Part shown: one piece after another, positions 1 to 5,523 of the stretch
Position numbering within the stretch: position 1 is the stretch's first letter
Layout of the letters: every line of letters begins with the position of its first letter
Assembly: GCA_024763135.1 (NCBI GenBank)
Contig: JANTGD010000151.1
Coordinates: forward strand, 1 to 8,091
Length of the DNA stretch: 8,091 nt
From: Thiotrichales bacterium
Lineage (GTDB): Bacteria > Pseudomonadota > Gammaproteobacteria > UWMA-0217
Reading direction: 5' to 3'
The notes under the pieces: model-generated
Database searches by the model: none
Told to the model about the DNA's origin: nothing
The model's input: the letters and a program-made list of their open reading frames with translations, nothing else
Translations under genes and position numbers: made by a program

Positions 1-1
1 C

Positions 2-115
2 TCTCCTTTTGAGAGCGAGGGGGTTGATGCGCAAGGACTGATGCAGGCATTAATACCGTTGTGCCTGCATCGTATGCCTTGTCTTGAACACCTTGGACTA
101 CTCTGGCTCCGTTAG
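2..115 (+). CDS. Possible 3' end of a gene entering from the left edge
   Basis: Reading from position 2, 37 codons stay open to a TAG at 113-115, giving a leucine-rich tail that ends in LGLLWLR. Codon use is not unlike the other genes, but the stretch is short enough to be open by chance and no family is recognised. A perfect 10-bp inverted repeat (40-71) lies inside it, which argues somewhat against coding. It could equally be intergenic. Low confidence; extending the sequence leftwards decides it. Confidence 0.25.
   Translation, partial: SPFESEGVDAQGLMQALIPLCLHRMPCLEHLGLLWLR
40..71. repeat. Perfect 10-bp inverted repeat (hairpin)
   Basis: GATGCAGGCA at 40-49 is exactly complementary to TGCCTGCATC at 62-71, with a 12-nt loop. 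No T-run follows on either strand, so it does not look like an intrinsic terminator. It could be a protein-binding dyad or an RNA hairpin; the role is unknown. Confidence 0.5.
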
Positions 116-202
116 AACAGGCTTGTTGGAGTACGATTGCTGGGAATCAAAAGCTAGCGCCCCCATCATTTGCAGACGGTTCCAAGATATCAACTATCAA
201 TC

Positions 203-298
203 GTTGCAAACGTTGTTGCAGGTTTAACAGCCTGTTAAACGCCCTCATTCCACTCTTTCTTGTTGACGGGGGAATGGTGGCGCATGAACGTTTGCAAC
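203..298. repeat. 12-bp inverted repeat pair enclosing a palindrome
   Basis: GTTGCAAACGTT at 203-214 is the exact reverse complement of AACGTTTGCAAC at 287-298. The next bases can also pair in an alternative register (TTGTTGCA at 213-220 with TGCAACAA at 293-300). The AAACGTT core resembles half-sites of LacI/PurR-type operators, which typically have a central CG; that similarity is only suggestive. Confidence 0.5.
222..240. promoter_or_regulatory. 19-bp perfect palindrome, candidate operator
   Basis: GTTTAACAG (222-230) and CTGTTAAAC (232-240) are exact reverse complements around a single C. The dyad is AT-rich at its outer half and tight at its centre, like many dimeric repressor sites. 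It lies about 105 bp upstream of the candidate -10 of the Cache gene, which is far for simple repression. As RNA it could form an 8-bp stem with a GCC loop. No cognate regulator is encoded in the window. Confidence 0.4.
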
Positions 299-343
299 AA
301 TGGGGCTAGTCCAAGCCCGTGATATCGAGATTGGGTGAAAGCC

Positions 344-352
344 TGCTAAAAT
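344..352 (+). promoter_or_regulatory. Candidate extended -10 promoter for the Cache sensor gene
   Basis: TGCTAAAAT at 344-352 matches the extended -10 form (TGN followed by a TATAAT-like hexamer, here TAAAAT). Transcription would start near 359, giving a leader of roughly 20 nt before the ATG at 381. No good -35 box is placed correctly, which is tolerated in extended -10 promoters. Prediction by eye only. Confidence 0.35.
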
Positions 353-380
353 ACTGGGTAGCAACACTATTAATGAGCTT

Positions 381-1571
381 ATGAAAACTTCTTTAGAACA
401 ATCGATAGCCACACAGCGCTTGACCTTGAATGAGGTGCTGGCAGATGAACTTCGGCAGACTGCGTTGTCCTTGGTGCCGCATCTGCAGGATGTTGAGCAA
501 CTGGACAGCGAATTGCGGGCTTTGTTTGCCAATTTGGAATATTGCAAGTACGTCTATGTACTTAATCCTGCGGGTGTGCAGATCAGTTCCACGATCAATC
601 GCTATGGGGCGGATGATGAGGCGCGTGGTCGGGACCGGTCCGCGCGTCCCTATGTGGCGCACATTCACAGGCCGATGCCTGAGGCATTCAAGCTGTCTGA
701 AGCGTATATCAGCCGCAATAAGAAGCGTCCATCGCTGACGGCGATTCAGGCCCTTTTCGACGCGCAGGGTGACTGCGTCGGTTATCTGGGCGTCGATTTT
801 GATATTCGTGATTTACCGGCTTCGGAAGTGATGTATGAAGAGCCGAGTCAATGGCGACAGATCAAAGGCGATCCGGCTATCCGCCAGGGATTGTTTACCC
901 AAGAACGTGCAGAAAGCGCCATGGATCAACAGATCGATACAGTGTTGTCGGTTCATGAGGCCTTGATGCTGGATCAAGGGGTGCACCATTTTCAGATTCA
1001 TTTCTCCAGTAGCCGCTCCATTATCTGGCATGTGGATGATCCCTTTGTGTATCGGTTGCTGACGATGGAAGAGTTGTCCGATTCAAATATCTGTTTGGCA
1101 TTTCCTCGCCGGCCATACTTTAAACGAGCGGTGGTGCCCCCACGGGCGATTGGTCAGATACTCGAGCTATTCAAGGGGCTGCGCTTCGCCGATGAAACAG
1201 TCTATTTACGCTCTGGCTCCTTGAATCTCGTCAATGGAAAAATCGGATTAAATTTTTCCTGTGATGGTACGCATTATTTGGGCTTCCAGGAATTTATCGA
1301 CAAAGGCCTGGACTTTTGGTTTGGTGGGGCTGACTTTCCCCAATCAACCACTAACACGCAGGCGCTGGAACTGGATTTGGCCAAGCTTGATCAAGTGGTG
1401 GAGACGATTGCGGCGCAAGGTTGTATCCGAGTCAACAAACTGTTGTACAGCTATGAAAAGGGGAAAATGCCAGAGGCTATCCAGCATCTATCCAACACTG
1501 AGCAACGCTATGTGTATCACGAATTAAAAGCCGTTATGGATGTGTATGAAGGCGGTGTTTGCGGGATTTAG
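381..1571 (+). CDS. Soluble PDC/Cache sensor domain protein
   Basis: This 396-aa protein has a single Cache (PDC) ligand-sensing domain at about residues 50-146. The strands around YVYVLNPAG (57-65), the signature GRDRSARPY (83-91) and GYLGVDFDIRDL (134-145) identify it. An N-terminal amphipathic helical stretch (about 1-48) precedes the domain. Residues 150-396 form a region not recognised as any catalytic output domain; it contains two RRPY/HFSSSR-like patches and a C-terminal helical segment (about 331-390). No signal peptide or membrane helix is visible, so it should be cytoplasmic, unlike most Cache proteins. Similar TM-less proteins annotated only as PDC sensor domain proteins occur in gammaproteobacteria (from memory). 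The ATG at 381 is the only good start, because an in-frame stop lies at 336-338; its ribosome site is weak. Ligand and partner are unknown. Confidence 0.8.
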   Translation: MKTSLEQSIATQRLTLNEVLADELRQTALSLVPHLQDVEQLDSELRALFANLEYCKYVYVLNPAGVQISSTINRYGADDEARGRDRSARPYVAHIHRPMPEAFKLSEAYISRNKKRPSLTAIQALFDAQGDCVGYLGVDFDIRDLPASEVMYEEPSQWRQIKGDPAIRQGLFTQERAESAMDQQIDTVLSVHEALMLDQGVHHFQIHFSSSRSIIWHVDDPFVYRLLTMEELSDSNICLAFPRRPYFKRAVVPPRAIGQILELFKGLRFADETVYLRSGSLNLVNGKIGLNFSCDGTHYLGFQEFIDKGLDFWFGGADFPQSTTNTQALELDLAKLDQVVETIAAQGCIRVNKLLYSYEKGKMPEAIQHLSNTEQRYVYHELKAVMDVYEGGVCGI

Positions 1572-1601
1572 TGTGTTACGTGCATTGCGTTAATGTTATC
1601 C

Positions 1602-1767
1602 TAAGGAAGCTCTGATCAATGCGTAATACGGCATCTTGCGGTGCAAAATCGCCCAGTTCAGCGTTGGTGATTTTCGTAATTGCCAGCGATTACCTGCGGT
1701 CCGTGCCTTGAACCGGACGATTTTTCACCGCAATCCGCTCGCGCCAGAATTAATCAGAGCTTCCTTA
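1602..1767. mobile_element. 166-bp MITE-like element with terminal inverted repeats
   Basis: The ends are 19-bp inverted repeats matching at 18 of 19 positions (1602-1620 and 1749-1767; outer sequence TAAGGAAGCTCTGAT). A second inverted pair, 17 of 19 matching, lies symmetrically 15 bp further in (1636-1654 and 1715-1733), so the element is a long imperfect palindrome around a core of about 60 bp. It encodes no transposase. Flanks are CTAA on the left and TTAA on the right, similar to but not an exact YTAR-type duplication as made by some IS5-family elements. This suggests a non-autonomous element mobilised in trans. It starts 30 bp after the Cache gene stop and ends 19 bp before the mobA start, so it forms the mobA 5' region. 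Confidence 0.75.
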
Positions 1768-1772
1768 AAAAA

Positions 1773-1778
1773 ATGGGG
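1773..1778 (+). promoter_or_regulatory. Ribosome binding site of mobA
   Basis: The G-run in ATGGGGGTC lies about 8-10 nt before the GTG at 1787 and supports that start. It sits just outside the right end of the MITE, so the insertion leaves the translation signal intact. Confidence 0.55.
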
Positions 1779-1786
1779 GTCGCGCT

Positions 1787-2380
1787 GTGAAAAACAACGC
1801 TCAAACTGTCGCAGGTATTATTGTTGCCGGCGGGCGAGGCGCTCGAATGGGGGGGCAGGACAAGGGGTTGATTTTAATGAATGGGAAACCGCTCATCGAG
1901 TATGTGATCGAACGTTTTGCCCCACAGGTAGATGAGCTGGTCATCAGCGCTAACCGGAATCTCGATTGTTACCGCCGCTATGGCTATCGCGTGGTGCCTG
2001 ATTATTTACAGGGCTTTCAGGGGCCTTTGGCAGGCATTTCCGCGGGCCTCGAAATTGTCTCCGCTGAATTTGCCGTGAGTGCTGCGACGGATGCGCCGTT
2101 TTTGCCACTGGATTTAGTTGATCGACTCAAGACAGCATTAAAAGCTGCTCAGGTGCCGGCTGCGGTGGCGCGTCATGGTGACTGTTTAGAGCCCTTGTAT
2201 GCAATGATTGATACCTCGTGTGCAGCTAATTTACGGGCTTTTCTTGAAACGGGCCAGCGTAAGGTCAGGCAGTGGTATCAGCAGTTGGGTATGACAACTG
2301 CGGATTTTTCTGATCTGAGCGATGCATTTACGAATATCAACACGCCGGACGATTTATCCGGTGCCAGCAGCATTCCATGA
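1787..2380 (+). CDS. mobA: Molybdenum cofactor guanylyltransferase MobA
   Basis: MobA transfers GMP from GTP to molybdopterin-Mo, making the guanine dinucleotide cofactor used by DMSO reductase-family enzymes such as nitrate reductases and formate dehydrogenases; it acts in the cytoplasm. The 197-aa length matches the family (E. coli MobA is 194 aa). The nucleotide-binding loop is VAGGRGARMGGQDKG (13-27). Other family motifs are GPLAGISAGL (79-88), TDAPFLP (101-107, with the metal-binding Asp102), EPLY (135-138) and the C-terminal NINTPDDL (183-190). It starts with GTG behind a G-rich ribosome site; no upstream ATG is needed, because the N-terminus is already complete. No mobB or other moa/moe gene is adjacent. 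A MITE abuts it upstream, so transcription either reads through from the Cache gene or begins inside the element. Confidence 0.93.
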   Translation: MKNNAQTVAGIIVAGGRGARMGGQDKGLILMNGKPLIEYVIERFAPQVDELVISANRNLDCYRRYGYRVVPDYLQGFQGPLAGISAGLEIVSAEFAVSAATDAPFLPLDLVDRLKTALKAAQVPAAVARHGDCLEPLYAMIDTSCAANLRAFLETGQRKVRQWYQQLGMTTADFSDLSDAFTNINTPDDLSGASSIP

Positions 2381-2463
2381 ATAGTGAAGGCAGATTGTGC
2401 TGAGCACGACATAGTAGGGGGCGGGTTAATAATACGTTTTTTAATGCTTGCACCCAAAACTAT

Positions 2464-2524
2464 CCGCGCAGGTAATGGCGCAATCCCTTGCGCAGCGGGG
2501 CAACACTGGGCCAGCGCAGGCTGG
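2464..2524. repeat. Hairpin-rich spacer downstream of mobA
   Basis: Two perfect small hairpins lie side by side: GCGCAA-TCCC-TTGCGC (2478-2493) and CCAGC-GCAG-GCTGG (2511-2524). The hexamer GCGCAG occurs three times at exact 24-nt intervals (2466, 2490, 2514), though the sequence between copies is not otherwise alike. Neither hairpin is followed by a T-run. They lie between convergent genes and might help termination or be the remains of a small repeat. Open frames here (for example 2384-2596, GTG start) have no recognisable product. Confidence 0.4.
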
Positions 2525-2592
2525 AACGTTCCTAATATAATGAATTTGAATGTCAGCACGTTACAGCTGAATGTGATTTATCTGATTGCTGG

Positions 2593-3630
2593 TTAATAGC
2601 GACATTGCTGACCAATCTCGGGAAATTGGATTTGGCCCCTCATATCCTGGCATTCTATGCGGTCCCGCAGGTTTTCCGAATCTAATTTTCTTAGCATGCG
2701 AGTTCGATCATCGCTTGACTGCTTGGGGCTCAAGATAAATGTGCCGTAGTGTATGGGCAACATTTTCTTACAGCGCAGTGTTTTAGCGATCTCAACAGCT
2801 TCTTCAGGTGTAGCATGGTTATGATGAAAGTAGGAATCGCCTATGGGCAAAAGGCATAGATCAAAGCCTTTATTAAGCTCATTGGAGGTGAATTTAGCCC
2901 GCCAGTCTACCGTACTGGGATGTGCCAAAAGTTGTCCATAGGCGTTGCGATAACGCTGGTAGGCAGTGTCTCCAAAAAATAGAATTTGTTTTTTTCCATT
3001 GCTAATCAGGTAGCCATTGAATCCTGACCATCGGCGGCGTTTTCCCCAGGGAATATAGCCGTAATGTTCGACCCGAAAGGCGCGGATCGAAAGTGCTCCT
3101 AAGCTTAGCGTTGCTGAATCTGGTTGTAGCCAGTCCAGTTCGTGGGTTACCCAATCCAGGCCTTGCGTCAGGTCCTGTGTGTCACGCGGGAGTACGAGTG
3201 TAGGCGCCTTTTGTTGTAAGTGATCCAGTTGGCGTAACGACGCCAGATCTAGGTGGTCATAATGCGCATGAGAAATAAGAACAACATCGATGTTGGGTAG
3301 CGCTGCAGTTGAGATGGGTAGCGCAACCTGTCGCTTGATTCCGAGTGCATTATTCAATAACTCGGGTGGGCCAATACGTTTTCCGAGTACGGGATCGGTC
3401 AGTAGCCAGTGGGGGCCGAGCTTTAACAGTACGCTGGCGTGGCCCAGCCACACAAAATAATCGCGATCTTGATGCAGCGATGCCTCGGAAACGACGCCCG
3501 GTGCTGGTTGGATGGTTCTTGGCTTAAGTTTGTTTTCCCAAATCATGCTGCGTGTGTAACTGGCGCAGCCGCTCAGTAGTGTTATTAACATGAGGACGAT
3601 CCAGCACTGACTCCATACCAACCTGGGCAT
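2593..3630 (-). CDS. Lipoprotein metallo-beta-lactamase-fold hydrolase (NAPE-PLD/UlaG-like)
   Basis: This 345-aa metal-dependent hydrolase is anchored to a membrane by lipidation. Residues 1-22 are a lipoprotein signal with lipobox LSGC (Cys22). The fold shows WLGHAS (61-66), TDP (78-80), the metal motif HAHYDH (121-126), His189 in VEHY, Asp221 in FFGDTAY, HNHATPEEAV (270-279) and LPIHYGTF (291-298). The last two motifs are typical of the branch containing NAPE-PLD and RomA-like proteins, some of which act on phosphodiester lipids. Substrate cannot be told from sequence. The ATG at 3630 is chosen because it places the lipobox correctly and lies 2 nt after the stop of the upstream gene. A frame start at 3729 would add 33 unrelated residues and overlap that gene. 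No strong ribosome site is seen, so translation is probably coupled to the HupE-like gene. Confidence 0.85.
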   Translation of the reverse strand: MPRLVWSQCWIVLMLITLLSGCASYTRSMIWENKLKPRTIQPAPGVVSEASLHQDRDYFVWLGHASVLLKLGPHWLLTDPVLGKRIGPPELLNNALGIKRQVALPISTAALPNIDVVLISHAHYDHLDLASLRQLDHLQQKAPTLVLPRDTQDLTQGLDWVTHELDWLQPDSATLSLGALSIRAFRVEHYGYIPWGKRRRWSGFNGYLISNGKKQILFFGDTAYQRYRNAYGQLLAHPSTVDWRAKFTSNELNKGFDLCLLPIGDSYFHHNHATPEEAVEIAKTLRCKKMLPIHYGTFILSPKQSSDDRTRMLRKLDSENLRDRIECQDMRGQIQFPEIGQQCRY

Positions 3631-3632
3631 GG

Positions 3633-4787
3633 TTACGCGAATGCGTTCCAGCTGCGTTCGATGCCCCAGTATAAGCCGATTGCGGCAATCGCAAGAGAGG
3701 CTGGAATGACGATACCGGATCGATACCAAGTTTGTTGTTTGAAGGGTATGGCCAGTATCACATAAGCCAGTATCAGTATGCTGAGCTGCCCAATCTCCAC
3801 GCCGACATTGAAGCTGATCAAGGCGCTGGCGAACTGTCCTTGAGGAACCCCCAGATCGTTTAAAACCGAAGCAAAGCCCAACCCGTGCAGTAGTCCGAAA
3901 ACAAACACCACGACAATTCTGAATTTGTGGAGATTTTTCTCCAGAATATTTTCGATACCGATATAAGCGATGGAAAAAGCGATCAATGGTTCGACGATGA
4001 CAGGGGGCACATGCACAATGCCTTTCATGGCCAGTCCCAAGGTCAGGGTGTGGGCCAGAGTGAATGCGGTTACCTGCGCAATAAGTGGTTTGAAACGTAC
4101 ACTCAAAAGAAATAGGCCAACGATGAACAGAATGTGATCGACGCCTTTGGGTAATATGTGGGTATAGCCCAAATACAGATAGCTAAGGACGGTTTGCGAG
4201 AGCGGTTGCGGTTTATCCTCGGCGACCTTGATGCTTTGCGAGGCTTGTGTTCTGCCGGGGATATTGGAGAGTAGCTGCCAATCGCTCCAGGCGTGGGTTT
4301 TGGGGTTGCGATGACGGTATTTGAACAGTACCAGCCCCAGCGAGCGTGAGTAACCGAAATTGATGGTTTCAATGGGCGCGTCGATGCGCCCCTCATAGGT
4401 CACGGTGCCCAGGCGGCCTTCCTGTGTTTGATTGTGACCCGAGAGCGACACGGATTTGAGCGTTAGTGCGACTGGTTGCTCATTTAAAAATAGCTTGATG
4501 CGTTGCGTCAGACGTTTGGAATGCATCGAAAACGCCTCTTTGAGTTCAGCATCGCTCATCTGCTCGAATCGTTCATAGGCCTCGCGTACACGCGGAATGC
4601 CCAGCGAAGCAGTGCTGGAGGCGCCGGAGAGAATGCTCTCAAGATGACCTGTGGCATCCAGAATATAATGTCCATCCTGTTCGATGCTCAATTCAAGATC
4701 GACCGGTGTGCTGACATGCGCCTGGGCGGGGGCAGACAGGCCCAGCAGGGCCAGCCAGAGTAAGATGAAGCTTTTGAATCCGTTCAT
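3633..4787 (-). CDS. HupE/UreJ-family membrane protein with exported N-terminal domain
   Basis: The 384-aa protein has a Sec signal peptide (1-23, cleavage after AQA), an exported domain of about 175 residues, and a C-terminal block of about six membrane helices (roughly 216-379). The block carries the conserved residues of the HupE/UreJ_2 family: YTHILPKGVDHILF (208-221), FTLAHTLTL (242-250), IGIEN (276-280), LLHGLGFAS (299-307) and FNVGVEIGQ (326-334). Classical short HupE and UreJ proteins are nickel permeases for hydrogenase or urease; this long form is related, but its cargo is not established. No hydrogenase or urease gene is in the window. The ATG at 4787 is preferred over an in-frame TTG at 4793 because it is the standard codon and gives a normal signal peptide; the ribosome site is weak. 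It is the first gene of an operon with the lipoprotein hydrolase 2 nt downstream. Confidence 0.85.
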   Translation of the reverse strand: MNGFKSFILLWLALLGLSAPAQAHVSTPVDLELSIEQDGHYILDATGHLESILSGASSTASLGIPRVREAYERFEQMSDAELKEAFSMHSKRLTQRIKLFLNEQPVALTLKSVSLSGHNQTQEGRLGTVTYEGRIDAPIETINFGYSRSLGLVLFKYRHRNPKTHAWSDWQLLSNIPGRTQASQSIKVAEDKPQPLSQTVLSYLYLGYTHILPKGVDHILFIVGLFLLSVRFKPLIAQVTAFTLAHTLTLGLAMKGIVHVPPVIVEPLIAFSIAYIGIENILEKNLHKFRIVVVFVFGLLHGLGFASVLNDLGVPQGQFASALISFNVGVEIGQLSILILAYVILAIPFKQQTWYRSGIVIPASLAIAAIGLYWGIERSWNAFA

Positions 4788-4881
4788 AGGCAAGAGTGGC
4801 GCTTATATGCCAAGACACATTGGAAAGCGGGTGATCTGCAACTTGATCCAAACCATCTGGGCACTCTGATTAGAGGGCTTT

Positions 4882-4910
4882 ACTATGGATTGTCTTAGTT
4901 GGATCGTCAA
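4882..4910 (-). promoter_or_regulatory. Sigma70-type promoter for the HupE-hydrolase operon
   Basis: On the - strand, TTGACG (4910-4905; 5 of 6 to consensus) is followed after exactly 17 nt by CATAGT (4887-4882; 4 of 6). Transcription would start near 4875, leaving a leader of about 88 nt before the ATG at 4787. Placement in the divergent intergenic region supports it. Found by eye. Confidence 0.5.
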
Positions 4911-5073
4911 TATCGGGCGCCGGTCCACGGGCGTAGTGGCGGAGCGTGAAAGCTGCGGGTGATATTGGGATGACTGTCGTGGTAATGTTTTCATTTTTTC
5001 GCGCTGCGAAGCCGCATGATAGCTTAGTCCAATAGCTGCTTCGGCGGTTGTGTAGCGATTCGAGGGCCGAGCG

Positions 5074-5523
5074 ATGGAAAGATTACTGCGTCTGCTTTTT
5101 CCGCCAGAGCCACGGTTGTTTCCAGGGCAGCGTTGGCTGAATATTGGCCTGCGCACTGTGCATTTGGTCGGAGTGGCTGGTATTGGTGGCGCCTATCTGT
5201 ATGCGGTGGATGAGGCGCTCTGGTTACCCTATTGGCTGTTGGCGATTGGCGCGGGTGTCGCGCTGAGTCTCGTGTATATTGCCTCTAGTGCAGTTTGGCT
5301 GCTGCAACTCAAAGGTCTTGCGATTGCTCTGAAATTGTTGCTGCTGTTTGCGGCCTGGCGATTGCCGCAATGGCGGGCAGAGCTGTTTATTGGGGTAGTC
5401 GTTATATCAGCGTTGATTGCGCATGCCCCTGGACGTGTCAGGGGGTTTCTATGGCTGCCGGTGTTTCGGCGTTTCTATGAGCGCGATGGTTGCGGTGTGA
5501 AACGGGTTGAAAGCGTGGATTGA
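5074..5523 (+). CDS. Small four-helix integral membrane protein, function unknown
   Basis: This 149-aa protein has about four hydrophobic helices (roughly 28-44, 51-70, 79-94 and 103-116). A basic, Pro-rich N-terminus (MERLLRLLFPPEPR) precedes them and a basic cytoplasm-like tail follows. The first helix contains RTVHLVGVAGIGGAYL (27-42), with a His and a glycine-rich face reminiscent of small membrane families related to CopD, but no family is assigned. The ATG at 5074 has a good upstream GAGGG. It is divergent from the HupE-like gene, with a 286-bp shared upstream region. Its last 28 codons overlap, tail to tail, the 3' end of the GGDEF-EAL gene. Helices and the clean start make it a credible gene despite the overlap. 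Confidence 0.75.
   Translation: MERLLRLLFPPEPRLFPGQRWLNIGLRTVHLVGVAGIGGAYLYAVDEALWLPYWLLAIGAGVALSLVYIASSAVWLLQLKGLAIALKLLLLFAAWRLPQWRAELFIGVVVISALIAHAPGRVRGFLWLPVFRRFYERDGCGVKRVESVD

Larger units (their letters stand above)
116..343. other. Non-coding stretch upstream of the Cache sensor gene
   Basis: No credible gene is seen between the possible gene end at 115 and the promoter near 344; the antisense reading frame here is a shadow. The stretch contains a palindrome at 222-240, a 12-bp inverted repeat pair at 203-214 and 287-298, and a small hairpin with arms 303-307 (GGGCT) and 314-318 (AGCCC). This density of dyads suggests a regulatory region for the gene at 381, or the remains of an intergenic repeat. 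Confidence 0.4.

Noticed and set aside
1636..1935. 99-codon open frame across the MITE and mobA
   Set aside because: It runs through the non-coding repeat and then a second frame of mobA; there is no family resemblance.
2384..2596. 70-codon frame after mobA starting with GTG
   Set aside because: No ribosome site, no recognisable motif, and it covers the hairpin-rich spacer. Treated as non-coding, although a small gene cannot be fully excluded.
3631..3729. N-terminal extension of the lipoprotein hydrolase to a start at 3729
   Set aside because: It would overlap the HupE-like gene by about 97 bp and push the lipobox to residue 55; the ATG at 3630 gives a normal lipoprotein signal 2 nt after the preceding stop.
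4803..5156. 117-codon frame on the - strand between the divergent genes
   Set aside because: Low-complexity Arg/Ser-rich product overlapping the promoter region and the start of the gene at 5074; no homology recognised.
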